Positions 15,275 through 25,246 are shown, counted from the stretch's first letter. The stretch is 26,741 nucleotides of DNA from Prevotella sp. UBA4339 (GCA_002393725.1 DGTJ01000074.1:1-26741), one strand, 5' to 3'. Numbers and translations: made by a program. Notes: generated by a model not told the origin, from the sequence alone.

Positions 15275-15410
15275 TTTGTCCGAGCCTGACCATCGAACAG
15301 GAACAAGCTGGGACAAGAGCTCTGTGTTCTGGAGAGCAGATCCTTAAAATCCTTTATCCGGAAGGATATCCCTTAAATCCAAAAACCTTGTGCAAAAAAA
15401 TCCTTTTTTC

Positions 15411-15440
15411 CTATTATCCGTAGAGCTATTATCCGCAGAG
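15411..15440. repeat. 15-bp tandem duplication
   Basis: CTATTATCCGTAGAG (15411-15425) is followed directly by CTATTATCCGCAGAG (15426-15440), differing at one base. It lies about 60 bp upstream of the surface-array promoter. Apart from the listed repeats, terminator and promoter, nothing gene-like is seen in 14791-15582. Confidence 0.85.
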
Positions 15441-15500
15441 ACGAAAAAGCGCATATTAATGCAAAAAGCAGCACTCTTAATATATTATATTAAGTTTTTC

Positions 15501-15531
15501 TTGGCAGAATCGAATATTTTTAGTATATTTG
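15501..15531 (+). promoter_or_regulatory. Promoter of the surface-repeat array
   Basis: TTG at 15501-15503, then 20 bp, then TATATTTG (15524-15531) followed by CACCC: an excellent match to the Bacteroidetes -33/-7 promoter. The predicted start leaves an AT-rich leader of about 45 nt before ATG 15583. With gaps of only 17-31 bp between the downstream genes and no other TAnnTTTG box seen in them, it may drive all four. Confidence 0.72.
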
Positions 15532-15582
15532 CACCCATAAACAGACCATTACTTTCGAATCAACATTAAAAATCACAAGAAC

Positions 15583-18500
15583 ATGAGAAGACTTATTTCT
15601 TACAGACCATTTTTCCAGAGGAGCAAATATGCTCTCATGCTGGCAGTCTCGATATTGGCAGTACTATTCCCACAAGCTGCCATGGGACAGGATGACTATG
15701 ACTTATATGACTTATACATAGGCGATACTCCGGTAACAAGCGAAAATGCCTCTAATGTCTTAAATGTCTTATCAGATGACGGAACTCCGACTGTCAAATA
15801 TGATGCAGAAAGCAACACTTTGACATTAAACAATGCGACATTAGAATCAAACGACGAAACGGGCGAAGCTATTATGATGCCCATCACAAGCTGTTTAGAG
15901 AAACTGACCATCCATTTGGTTGGCTCGAACCGTCTATATGGCAACATCACATTTCCAACAATAGAAGGTCCTGACGCTCCCGCACAAACACAAACTACAG
16001 CCGGAACATTATCGTTCACAGGAGACGGCACATTAGAGATTGAGTGTAGTGATGGAGTTATATCAGGGTTCTCGTCAGTAAAATTTGGAGGATTCAATCT
16101 GCTGTCCAATTCCGCCCCAGGAGTTCATTATGGGACAATAACAGGTGCATCTTCTGCGCTTTTCGACTACGCTAACAAACGTGTCGCTGCAGTGAAGCTA
16201 ACAAAAGAAGCTTATCCTATTTGGGTATATATCCCAGGCAGAGATTCAAACAGCGACCTTCAATACACACAGATTACCGATGCCAATAAAAGCAATGTGC
16301 TTGGTGACGATTTTTCTTCAGTAAGCTACGATGGCAATGGGAAACTTACAGTTAAGGGAACTCAGATAGCAGACATGAGGTACGATTCGTTCATTATTGG
16401 TGAAGCTATCAGTGCCTTGACAGTACATATCACTGGATATAACGAAATCGGAGGTAGTGATAGAAACGCATTCTACTTCCTTAACAATGAGGCTACCCTC
16501 AATTTTACCACAAGCACCATCTCACCAGGTAGTCTTAACATGAATGGCAGCCTTTCAAATTTAGATTTAGAGAGAATAAACTGTTTCAACGACCTTAGAC
16601 TCAACACAGGTAGCGTAAATGTATCACAACCAACGAGTAGCACTTTAGTATCATTCACTGGTCGCGTCAACTATATAAATGAGGAACAGACTCCAAAACA
16701 CATATACACTAATGGCCCTGATTTTTACGCATCTGATGCAGAATTAGTAAAGTCAAACGGGCAACAGCCTTATTACGTAAAGTTGAGTTCATCAAGCAAA
16801 GCAGCTACGTTGTATCCAACTGAGCTATCAAACGCATCGCTGATAAGCAAAGTAATATTCCAGTTCGACTGGGGAACATGTGAAAATAAAAAAGACACCG
16901 TACAAATAAGGGGAATAGATGTCAACGGCGGACCTGACGGAAAGACTTATTCCGACTCCATATCTCTGTCAACAGCCGATGCAGACGGAGTCATCGAGAT
17001 ACCCCTCACGTCAAGAGTCACATCAAGAAACCTCCAGTTGTATTTCTCATCAAGCAAAGATTTCTCTATCATACCACTATCGGTTACCTATTTGCGTAAA
17101 GCAGATATAAACTTAACAATTCCTCCATCAACGACAGAATACTCAGTGAAGATGGGAGAAACATTCAATCTCCCTAAGACGACCTCATCTGCCGATGAAG
17201 GCACTTCAGCCCAAGATTCGCAGGGCATCATCGTGACCGATGGTGCTTCTGGAGGACTACCTATCACTTGGAGCGTCAGAGAGACAGACCAGGAATACGT
17301 TGAGATCACGAGTAATGAGAGCTACTACGTAGTAACTCCAAAGAAACCTGGAATGGTGGAGCTTACTGCTACATTTGCCGGCGATGACACTTACTTCAGC
17401 AAAGAGGTGACCTGTTCACTGACGGTAGCCAAAGGAGACCCTGTGCTGGAATTTGGCAATCAATCAGCCACAGCTACCATCGGAGAAGAATGGACAGCTC
17501 CGACACTTACTAACACAAGTAATGTTACGGTAGCCTACAGTTCTGAAAAAACGAATGTCGCAACAATAAACTCTGAAACCGGTGCCGTCACTTTAGTAGG
17601 AGTCGGAGTGACAACTATCACTGCTTATTTCAGAGGAAATGACAACTATAACGAGGCACAAGCCACATATACCCTTACGGTGAAGAAAAATCTCAGCGAC
17701 GAAACGATTACGATTGACGAAATAGGAGCCCAGACATACACCGGCCAGGCTTTAGAGCCAAGAATAACGGTAAAAGACGGCGATAAGGAGATACCTATAA
17801 ACGTCGCCTACTCTGAAAACCATACTGATGTAGGAACAGTAACCGTAACGATAACTCCAAAGACTAATGCGGAGGTTACGACATACTACGTGGGAGAAAG
17901 AACAACCACCTTCGACATCGTGCCAGCCACTGCCACCATTACAGCTGATGATCAGCAGGTAACCTACAATACTGTGTCACAGGCCTTCAGCTGCTCTACC
18001 AATAACGGAACAACGGTGGTGACATATTACACCTCAGAGGCTGATCGTACAGAAGGTAAAAACGGCTCTACAACAGCCCCGACGAATGCTGGTACATATT
18101 ATGTCAGAGTGACCCTCAAAGCCGGCAACTATACCGCAGAGGCAAAGGATGCGACTTTCACTATCAGCCCAAAGGACATATCAGTTGCAGAATCAAAAAC
18201 AACAATCGGCAACATTACAGACCAGACTTATACAGGTAGCGCTATTACACCACAGCCAGAAGTCACGGTAGAATTCAGCATCCCAGAAAACACCAGTACG
18301 ACTACAAGCATTGTTGGTCTTTCGAAAGAGACAGACTTGGAATTCACTTACGAGAACAACGTGAATGTTGCATCGAGCAACGACAACAATCCTCCAAAGG
18401 TAATCATCACCGGTAAGGGCAACTACACTGGTACAAAGACGAAGACCTTTACCATAGTGAAGGCAACAGCAGAGATCACCCAAGGCCCGACAGCCAAGAC

Positions 18501-20289
18501 CGACTTGACATACACAGGCCAGCCGCAGAAGCTGCTGGACGAAGCGCATCTCGGATCATCCAATGTCGGATCATTGTCATTCAGCCTTACAGAAAATGGC
18601 ACATATACCACAGCCATACCCGAAGCAACAGATGCCGGCGACTACAATGTGTACTATAAAGTTGTGGGCACAGACAACTACGACGGCAGCACGTCTCCGA
18701 CAAGTCTCTATGTAACAGCCAAAATCGGCAGAGCATCAGGAGCCATCAGCTACAAGACCGAAAGCGTAAGCAAGAAATTCGACGAGGATGCATTCACGAA
18801 CGCCATCACGAAGACAGGCGACGGAACGGTGAGCTACTCATCATCAAATACCAACGTAGCTAACGTGGATGCCACATCAGGACAGGTAAAGATAGAAGGA
18901 GCAGGAACAGCAACAATCACTGCTACAGTAGACGACGGTACGAACTACACCTATGCCACAAAGGAAGCATCGTACACGCTGAACGTGGCAACAGCCACAA
19001 TGGAAGTGACAGCCGAAGGCTACTCAGGCACCTACGACGGCAAGGCACATACCATCAGCGTAACAGCTCTGGAAGGCGCAATAGTGACCTATGGAACGAC
19101 AGAAGGAACGTACGACCTTGAGGCAGCTCCGCCATATACCAATGCAGGCACCTACACAGTCTACTATAAGGTGACAATGGATAACTACACACCTGTGACA
19201 GGAAGCGAGACCGTCACGATAACCCCTGCAGCAGCAACCGTCAGCTTCGAGGCAGCCACCATAGAGAAGATATTCGGCGATGCTGAATTTACTAACACCA
19301 TCACAAATACTGGCAACGGAAAGGTAAGCTACTCATCAAATGATACTGGCGTAGCTACAGTGAATGCCGAATCCGGACTTGTAACAATCGTAGGAGCCGG
19401 AGAGGCAACAATCACTGCTACAGTATCTGGCGGTACGAACTACACCTATGCCAGCAATGCCACCTTCGTGCTGACAGTGGCAGCCGCTACGTTGGAAGGA
19501 GTGACGGCCGATAACTACTCGGGCAAATACAACGGCCAGCCACATACAGCCACAGTAACAGCTCCTGAAGGTGCCACGGTGAAATATGGTACGACAGAAA
19601 GCACTTACGACCTCGACGCAGCTCCGTCATTCACCGATGTAGGCACTTACACAGTATTCTATCAGGTGACAAAGGCCAACTATACCACTGTTACCGGCAG
19701 CTATACCGTCACCATCTCTCGCGACCTGGGGATAACGTTTGCCGAAACTCAGCTATGGGCTACGTACTACTCAACAGAAGACCTTGCAGTGCCTGAAGGA
19801 CTGACAGCCTACGCAGTGAGCGCAGTGAACGCAACGAGCGGCGAGGTGACAGCACAAAAGCTGAACTACATACCGAAGAACAATGCCGTACTGCTGATGA
19901 GAGAACAGGATACAGACCTGACAGAATACGTGGCCGCCCCGTATTCCGGTACAGCAGAAGTGATAACCAACATATTGCAGGGTTCTACGGAAGCCGTCAG
20001 CGTAAGCAGCATCACCTCAGGAACGGTGTACGTGCTCTACAACAACGTCTTCAAGAGGGCCTCGGGCGGTGACATCCCTGCCAGAAAAGCCTATCTGGTG
20101 GTAAGCGGCGCTGCCGGAGCACGCCTGAAGATCAACGCTGCCGGGCAGAGCACAGCAATAGAAATGCCTGTGGCAGAAGACGGCGAGGACATCTGGTACG
20201 GTATCGACGGCCGCAAGCTGGAAGGCAAGCCTCAGCGCACAGGCATCTATATATACAGCGGGAAAAAGGTATTCGTTAACAAAAAATAA
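15583..20289 (+). CDS. Large secreted multi-module Ig-like/MBG-repeat surface protein (array gene 1)
   Basis: A 1568-residue protein with a long basic signal peptide (hydrophobic core YALMLAVSILAVLFPQAA, cleavage near MGQ-DD, about 36). Residues of about 40-405 hold two related beta-rich segments starting LYIGDTPVTSENASNVL and IWVYIPGRDSNSDLQY, each followed by a SYD(G/A)-type LTL/LTV strand pattern. From about 510 to 1380 come some ten modules of about 80 residues: Big_2-like (TNVATINSETGAVTLVGVG; GDGTVSYSSSNTNVANVD) alternating with MBG/YDG-like (QTYTGQALEPRITV; GYSGTYDGKAHTISV; NAGTYYVRVT). The C-terminal ~190 residues match genes 2 and 3 (LNYIPKNNAVLL, TVYVLYNNVFKR, WYGIDGRKL, GKKVFVNKK). 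No lipobox or transmembrane anchor is seen. Ligand unknown; an adhesin or envelope structural role is inferred. Its N-terminal region differs from genes 2-4. Confidence 0.87.
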   Translation: MRRLISYRPFFQRSKYALMLAVSILAVLFPQAAMGQDDYDLYDLYIGDTPVTSENASNVLNVLSDDGTPTVKYDAESNTLTLNNATLESNDETGEAIMMPITSCLEKLTIHLVGSNRLYGNITFPTIEGPDAPAQTQTTAGTLSFTGDGTLEIECSDGVISGFSSVKFGGFNLLSNSAPGVHYGTITGASSALFDYANKRVAAVKLTKEAYPIWVYIPGRDSNSDLQYTQITDANKSNVLGDDFSSVSYDGNGKLTVKGTQIADMRYDSFIIGEAISALTVHITGYNEIGGSDRNAFYFLNNEATLNFTTSTISPGSLNMNGSLSNLDLERINCFNDLRLNTGSVNVSQPTSSTLVSFTGRVNYINEEQTPKHIYTNGPDFYASDAELVKSNGQQPYYVKLSSSSKAATLYPTELSNASLISKVIFQFDWGTCENKKDTVQIRGIDVNGGPDGKTYSDSISLSTADADGVIEIPLTSRVTSRNLQLYFSSSKDFSIIPLSVTYLRKADINLTIPPSTTEYSVKMGETFNLPKTTSSADEGTSAQDSQGIIVTDGASGGLPITWSVRETDQEYVEITSNESYYVVTPKKPGMVELTATFAGDDTYFSKEVTCSLTVAKGDPVLEFGNQSATATIGEEWTAPTLTNTSNVTVAYSSEKTNVATINSETGAVTLVGVGVTTITAYFRGNDNYNEAQATYTLTVKKNLSDETITIDEIGAQTYTGQALEPRITVKDGDKEIPINVAYSENHTDVGTVTVTITPKTNAEVTTYYVGERTTTFDIVPATATITADDQQVTYNTVSQAFSCSTNNGTTVVTYYTSEADRTEGKNGSTTAPTNAGTYYVRVTLKAGNYTAEAKDATFTISPKDISVAESKTTIGNITDQTYTGSAITPQPEVTVEFSIPENTSTTTSIVGLSKETDLEFTYENNVNVASSNDNNPPKVIITGKGNYTGTKTKTFTIVKATAEITQGPTAKTDLTYTGQPQKLLDEAHLGSSNVGSLSFSLTENGTYTTAIPEATDAGDYNVYYKVVGTDNYDGSTSPTSLYVTAKIGRASGAISYKTESVSKKFDEDAFTNAITKTGDGTVSYSSSNTNVANVDATSGQVKIEGAGTATITATVDDGTNYTYATKEASYTLNVATATMEVTAEGYSGTYDGKAHTISVTALEGAIVTYGTTEGTYDLEAAPPYTNAGTYTVYYKVTMDNYTPVTGSETVTITPAAATVSFEAATIEKIFGDAEFTNTITNTGNGKVSYSSNDTGVATVNAESGLVTIVGAGEATITATVSGGTNYTYASNATFVLTVAAATLEGVTADNYSGKYNGQPHTATVTAPEGATVKYGTTESTYDLDAAPSFTDVGTYTVFYQVTKANYTTVTGSYTVTISRDLGITFAETQLWATYYSTEDLAVPEGLTAYAVSAVNATSGEVTAQKLNYIPKNNAVLLMREQDTDLTEYVAAPYSGTAEVITNILQGSTEAVSVSSITSGTVYVLYNNVFKRASGGDIPARKAYLVVSGAAGARLKINAAGQSTAIEMPVAEDGEDIWYGIDGRKLEGKPQRTGIYIYSGKKVFVNKK

Positions 20290-20306
20290 GTGAGGAGGAA
20301 GTAGAT

Positions 20307-22244
20307 ATGAAACATAATGCAAGATATGTGACAACCCTGATCATAATGCTCTCGTTCGCCCTGGGAGCATGGGCAGAGCCTACCGTGAACATAATAAAGC
20401 AACTCAACGGTACCGCCAATGATGCTGCAGGCACGGCATCAGCAGAGATAGAAGACGGCTTGTGCACCCTCACGGTGAGACCTGCCAACGGCAACTACGT
20501 GACAGCCGATTTCATCACTGCCTACTCTACGGTGTCGGGCAGCTCAGCCAATATCCGCACAAGGACTCCGGAGCTGGACAACACCCTCATCGAGATCGTG
20601 CCAACAGATGATGAAGAGCCAGACCCTTCAGGTGTGACGACATACACATTCGAGATGCCCAAGGACGGAAGCAATGTAGACGTGACCATCAATTTCCAGA
20701 GCCGCAAGAGTGTGGCAGACCTGACTATCAGCGACATCAGCGCACGGACATACACAGGTTCTGCCATCGAGCCGGAACTGACCGTAACAGACGGCAACAG
20801 CCTGCTGGAGCTTGGCACAGACTACAGCGTGGAATATTCTGACAACACCAATGCCGGTACGGCAACAGCCACCATCACCGGTCTCAGAATCTATACAGGC
20901 ACGAAGAGCAAGACGTTCACCATAGCAGCACAGGCCATAACAGGAGCTACGGTGACGGTTGACGCTAATGCCAACTTGGTGTACGACGGCACAGCGAAGA
21001 AACCTGGCGTGACAGTAAGCAAGACATTCGAAGGAGCTGCCCCACAGAAGGTATTCTCTGCCGAGACCGACTACAACGTGGCATACAGCGAGGGCTGCAT
21101 CAATGTAGGCGAATATACGATAACCGTCACATTCAAGGGCAACTATAGCGGCACCGCCACCACGACATTCAATATCAGTCAGGCAGCAGGAGCTATCAAC
21201 TATGCCGAAATTAACGTAAGCAAGACATTCGGCGATGCACCATTTGCCAACGCCATCACGAATACAGGCGACGGAACGGTGAGCTACTCATCTAATAATA
21301 CTGGCGTAGCTACCGTGAATGCCGAATCCGGCCTTGTAACAATCGTAGGAGCCGGAGAGGCAACAATCACTGCTACCGTAACCGACGGTACGAACTACAC
21401 CTACGCCACAAAGACAGCAACATACACGCTCAGTGTGGGAAAAGCCACGATGGAAGGACTTTCCGTAAGCATCGACAACTGGAGAGTAGGTGAGACAGCG
21501 AGCACCCCAAGCGTGGAAGGCAATGAGGGCAATGGCGCAGTGACATACACCTATGCCGTACAGGGCACCGAGACATTCAGCGGGACTAAGCCCACAACAG
21601 CAGGAAGCTATACGATAAAGGTCACCGTAGCAGAGACGGCAAACTACCTCGGAGGAGTAGCCACTGCAGAATTCACCATACTGAACAGACAGCTGACAGC
21701 CGACGGACTGTTCGCCAGCGGTACGAAGTATGCCAGCTACTATTCCGGCACGGAAGACATAGACCTGGGTGAGGGCATCGCTGTACACATCATCACAGGA
21801 GTGAACGGCACAAGCGTAACCACTACCCCACTGAGCTTTATACCAAGAGGCATACCAGTATTGCTGGAGAGCATCACCGGCTCGCCGACAGCAACAGAGA
21901 CGAACACTACAGGCAATATGCTGCAGTATGCAAGTGAGGCAACAACCGTAGCAAGAAGCACGGGTATAGCCTACGTACTATATAATAATATGTACGTGAG
22001 AGTGACCGACAACGCCATACCAGCCGGAAAGACATATCTGCTGGTTCCCGCTACCTCGGCAGCAGCAGGAGCACGCCAGCTAAGCATCTCTCACGGTAAC
22101 GGTACGACGGGTATCGAGTCGGTGGATGCAAGCCTCAGCAGTGACAACGGCGAAAGATGGTTTGACCTGCAAGGCCGCAGAATCTCTAAGCCCTCAAAGA
22201 CCGGCATCTATATCAGAGACGGCAAGAAGGTAGTAATAAAGTAA
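20307..22244 (+). CDS. Secreted Ig-like/MBG-repeat protein (array gene 2)
   Basis: A 645-residue paralogue. The signal peptide is residues 1-23, ending GAWA-EP. The N-terminal domain of about 110 residues is shared with genes 3 and 4 (CTLTVRP, ANIRTRTPELDNT, TYTFEMP, VTINFQSR). MBG/YDG-like modules follow (ISARTYTGSAIEPELTV, about 140-210; NLVYDGTAKKPGVTV, about 212-290), then a Big_2-like module (about 295-375: GDGTVSYSSNNTGVATVN), then a module starting SIDNWRVGETASTPSV (about 385-460). The shared C-terminal domain spans about 462-645 (FIPRGIPVLLE, AYVLYNNMYVRV) and ends in RWFDLQGRRISKPSKTG and GKKVVIK. A good Shine-Dalgarno (GGAGGAAG) precedes the ATG, 17 bp after gene 1. Likely exported and co-transcribed with its neighbours. 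Confidence 0.87.
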   Translation: MKHNARYVTTLIIMLSFALGAWAEPTVNIIKQLNGTANDAAGTASAEIEDGLCTLTVRPANGNYVTADFITAYSTVSGSSANIRTRTPELDNTLIEIVPTDDEEPDPSGVTTYTFEMPKDGSNVDVTINFQSRKSVADLTISDISARTYTGSAIEPELTVTDGNSLLELGTDYSVEYSDNTNAGTATATITGLRIYTGTKSKTFTIAAQAITGATVTVDANANLVYDGTAKKPGVTVSKTFEGAAPQKVFSAETDYNVAYSEGCINVGEYTITVTFKGNYSGTATTTFNISQAAGAINYAEINVSKTFGDAPFANAITNTGDGTVSYSSNNTGVATVNAESGLVTIVGAGEATITATVTDGTNYTYATKTATYTLSVGKATMEGLSVSIDNWRVGETASTPSVEGNEGNGAVTYTYAVQGTETFSGTKPTTAGSYTIKVTVAETANYLGGVATAEFTILNRQLTADGLFASGTKYASYYSGTEDIDLGEGIAVHIITGVNGTSVTTTPLSFIPRGIPVLLESITGSPTATETNTTGNMLQYASEATTVARSTGIAYVLYNNMYVRVTDNAIPAGKTYLLVPATSAAAGARQLSISHGNGTTGIESVDASLSSDNGERWFDLQGRRISKPSKTGIYIRDGKKVVIK

Positions 22245-22275
22245 CTGTCAGAAACGAATAAAATATTTACTAGAT

Positions 22276-25224
22276 ATGAAACAAGTAGTAAGAAACATCG
22301 TAGCCATTGTAGCCTTGTGCATGATTTCAGCAATGGCATGGGCAGACGGAGACGTAAAGTTTGTCTATCAGTTCAACGGGCAAGAGACGATGGCGTCCAG
22401 TCCTGGCTCTATCACCTCAGAGAAAAGCGGTACTATCTGCACACTGACAGTGACGCCACAAGAGCGTAATTATCTGATAAGCATCAGCGCCGTCAGGACT
22501 ATAGCAGGCACTAACGGTCAGATAAGAACGAGGACCCCGGAAGTGGATGAAAGCGAGATTACCGTTACGCCAACAGACGCCAATGCTGACAAGAGTGGAG
22601 TAACTACCTGGACACTCACCATGCCGGAAAGTCCTTATGACGTACAGGTGACAGCCAACTTCGGAAGCAGGACCTCCATCGATGGAACCGTGCTGACACT
22701 CAGCTCTACAAGTTTCACCTACGACGGTACGGCAAAGGAGCCGACAGTCACCAAGATCTCAGATCAAAATGGCACTGAGCTGAAACTTACAGCCGGCACA
22801 GACTATACTATCGCATACAGCAATAATACCAACGTGCCTGGAGCAAACGATCCACAACCGACGGTTACCGTCACAGGAATAAACGGATATACTGGTACTG
22901 TTTCTGCAGAATTTACTATTGAGAAGGCTGCAATTACAGTCACTGCTCCAACAGCTATAGCCAATCTTACATATACAGGCAAAGCTCAGGCCCTTGTCAA
23001 TGCAGGAACAGCATCTGCAGGAACACTGCAATACAAACTCGGAGCCAATGGAGCATACGGCACTACCATCCCTACAGGCACCGACGCAGGGACCTATGAA
23101 GTGTTCTATCAAGTAGTTGGCGATGCTAATCACTCCGACGTGGCTGAGGCAGGACCGTTGGCAGTAACCATCGCAAAGGCAGGAATCACTCCTACGGTAA
23201 GTATCACGGGATGGACTTACGGAGCTGAGGCAAATAATCCTGAAGTATCAGGCAATACCGGCAAAGGCTCAGTATCTTATACCTATGCTACAAAGGGCAC
23301 GGAGACATTCGGCGAGACAGTACCTACAGCTGCTGGAGAATATACCGTCAAGGCTACCATAGCAGAGACTACGAACTACAACGGGGCAGAGGCTACAGCA
23401 GACTTCACCATCTCGAAGGCTACACCTACCGTCACTGCTCCAACAGCTATATCTGATCTGGCATATACAGGCAATGCTCAGGCCCTTGTCAATGCAGGAA
23501 CAACAACAGGCGGTACACTGCAATACAAACTCGGAGCCAATGGAGCATACGGCACTACCATCCCTACAGGCACCGACGCAGGAACCTATGCAGTATATTA
23601 TAAAGTGGTAGGCGACAATAATTACAATGACGTGGCTGAGGCAGGTCCTGTAAACGTCACTATCGCACAGACAAACATCACTCCTACGGTAAGTATCACA
23701 GGATGGACATACGGAGCTACGGCAAATACGCCTACAGTATCAGGCAATACCGGCAACGCCTCTGTAGCATTTACCTACGCAACAAAGGGCACGGAGACAT
23801 TCAGCGAGACAGTACCTACAGACGCTGGCGAATATACCGTCAAGGCTACCATAGCAGAGACTACGAACTACAACGGGGCAGAGGCTACAGCAGACTTCAC
23901 CATCTCGAAGGCTACACCTACCGTAACTGCTCCAACAGCTATATCTGATCTGGCATATACAGGCAATGCTCAGGCCCTTGTCAATGCAGGATCAACAACA
24001 GGCGGTACACTGCAATACAAACTCGGAGCCAATGGAGCATACGGCACAAGCATACCTACCGGCACCGACGCAGGAACCTATGCAGTATATTATAAAGTGG
24101 TAGGCGACAATAATTACTATGACGTGGCTGAGGCAGGTCCTGTAAACGTCACTATCGCACAGACAAACATCACTCCGACGGTAAGTATCACAGGATGGAC
24201 ATACGGAGCTACGGCAAATACGCCTACAGTATCAGGCAATACCGGCAACGCCTCTGTAGCATTTACCTACGCAACAAAGGGCACGGAGACATTCAGCGAG
24301 ACAGTACCTACAGACGCTGGCGAATATACCGTCAAGGCTACTATCGCTGCAACGGCCAATTACAACGGGGCTGAGGCTACGGCAGACTTTATCATCAGCC
24401 CTGCCCAGATCACAGGAATAACTCTGAAGCAGACAGCACTCATCTACAACGGCAAAGATCAGACTGTTGAGATCAGCTCCGTAACAGCCGGAACACTGAC
24501 AATAAGCGAAAATGACCTTACTGGCCAGACAGGATTCAGCAGTCTGTTTGACATCAGCGGTGACACACAGAAAGAAAAGGGATCGTATACCGTGACATTG
24601 ACAGCCAAGGCAAACAGCAACTTCAGCGGGTCAGCAACAGCCGACTTCACTATCTCCTACAATTCCATCACTGAGGATGCGCTCGGAATACCTGCCGGAC
24701 AGGTCTACGGCACATACTTCACTTCAAATATGAACTACGAGCTGCCTGAGAAGGTAATGGCATACATCATCACCGGAGTAAACGGCACAAATACAGTATT
24801 AGAAGAGATAAACTACATACCTGTAGGCGTTCCGGTACTGTTGGAGAAGAAAGAAGCAGCAGTTGAGACACGCACTGCCACTAATCCTGATACGCAAGAC
24901 AACTGGCTGCACCATGCCGATAAAGAGACAACAATATCAAGAAGCACAGGAACGGCTTACTACCTATACAATGGTATGTTCATCAGAGCAACAGAGAACA
25001 AGGCTGCAGCCAACAACAACTACCTGATTGTACCGGCAAGCTCACAAGCACCCGTCCGCGCACTTAACATCGGACATGGTGACGGCACAACAGGTATCGA
25101 ATCTCTTGGCAGCACCGAATCATCCAACGACGAGAGATGGTATGACCTCCAAGGCAGACGCATCGAGAGACCTGCAAAGACTGGTCTCTATATCCTCAAC
25201 GGTAAGAAAGTTGTAATCAGATAA
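22276..25224 (+). CDS. Secreted Ig-like/MBG-repeat protein with three 164-residue tandem repeats (array gene 3)
   Basis: A 982-residue paralogue. Signal peptide 1-23 ends AMAWA-DG. The N-terminal domain (about 24-135) carries GQIRTRTPEVDESEITVTP and LTMPESPYDVQVTANF. One MBG/YDG-like module follows (about 138-215: SSTSFTYDGTAKEPTV), then three 164-residue units at 216-379, 380-543 and 544-707. Each unit combines an LxYTGxAQALVNAG module with an ITPTVSITGWTYGA module. Another module (LKQTALIYNGKDQTVEI, about 708-795) precedes the shared C-terminal domain (about 796-982: YIPVGVPVLLEKK, AYYLYNGMFIRA, RWYDLQGRRIERPAKTG, GKKVVIR). It starts 31 bp after gene 2, with no strong Shine-Dalgarno. Secretion is well supported; the binding partner is unknown. 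Confidence 0.87.
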   Translation: MKQVVRNIVAIVALCMISAMAWADGDVKFVYQFNGQETMASSPGSITSEKSGTICTLTVTPQERNYLISISAVRTIAGTNGQIRTRTPEVDESEITVTPTDANADKSGVTTWTLTMPESPYDVQVTANFGSRTSIDGTVLTLSSTSFTYDGTAKEPTVTKISDQNGTELKLTAGTDYTIAYSNNTNVPGANDPQPTVTVTGINGYTGTVSAEFTIEKAAITVTAPTAIANLTYTGKAQALVNAGTASAGTLQYKLGANGAYGTTIPTGTDAGTYEVFYQVVGDANHSDVAEAGPLAVTIAKAGITPTVSITGWTYGAEANNPEVSGNTGKGSVSYTYATKGTETFGETVPTAAGEYTVKATIAETTNYNGAEATADFTISKATPTVTAPTAISDLAYTGNAQALVNAGTTTGGTLQYKLGANGAYGTTIPTGTDAGTYAVYYKVVGDNNYNDVAEAGPVNVTIAQTNITPTVSITGWTYGATANTPTVSGNTGNASVAFTYATKGTETFSETVPTDAGEYTVKATIAETTNYNGAEATADFTISKATPTVTAPTAISDLAYTGNAQALVNAGSTTGGTLQYKLGANGAYGTSIPTGTDAGTYAVYYKVVGDNNYYDVAEAGPVNVTIAQTNITPTVSITGWTYGATANTPTVSGNTGNASVAFTYATKGTETFSETVPTDAGEYTVKATIAATANYNGAEATADFIISPAQITGITLKQTALIYNGKDQTVEISSVTAGTLTISENDLTGQTGFSSLFDISGDTQKEKGSYTVTLTAKANSNFSGSATADFTISYNSITEDALGIPAGQVYGTYFTSNMNYELPEKVMAYIITGVNGTNTVLEEINYIPVGVPVLLEKKEAAVETRTATNPDTQDNWLHHADKETTISRSTGTAYYLYNGMFIRATENKAAANNNYLIVPASSQAPVRALNIGHGDGTTGIESLGSTESSNDERWYDLQGRRIERPAKTGLYILNGKKVVIR
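22921..24396 (+). repeat. Three in-frame 492-bp tandem repeats within array gene 3
   Basis: Units at 22921-23412, 23413-23904 and 23905-24396 have an exact 492-bp period (164 codons). Comparing units 2 and 3 by eye gives about 21 differences in 492 bp, with an uninterrupted identical run of 164 bp (23686-23849 against 24178-24341). Unit 1 is more diverged (for example the start GAGAAGGCT instead of TCGAAGGCT, and AITVTAPTAIANLTYTGKAQ). Confidence 0.93.
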
Positions 25225-25246
25225 CATAACTTAAACATCAACTGAT

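Noticed and set aside
15055..15306. Short minus-strand reading frame of 83 codons across the intergenic repeats
   Set aside because: Its protein is only a translation of the 21-bp and 22-bp repeats (repeated NKCQVSI and RWD/HVG units). There is no start context or family resemblance, so it is repeat DNA, not a gene.
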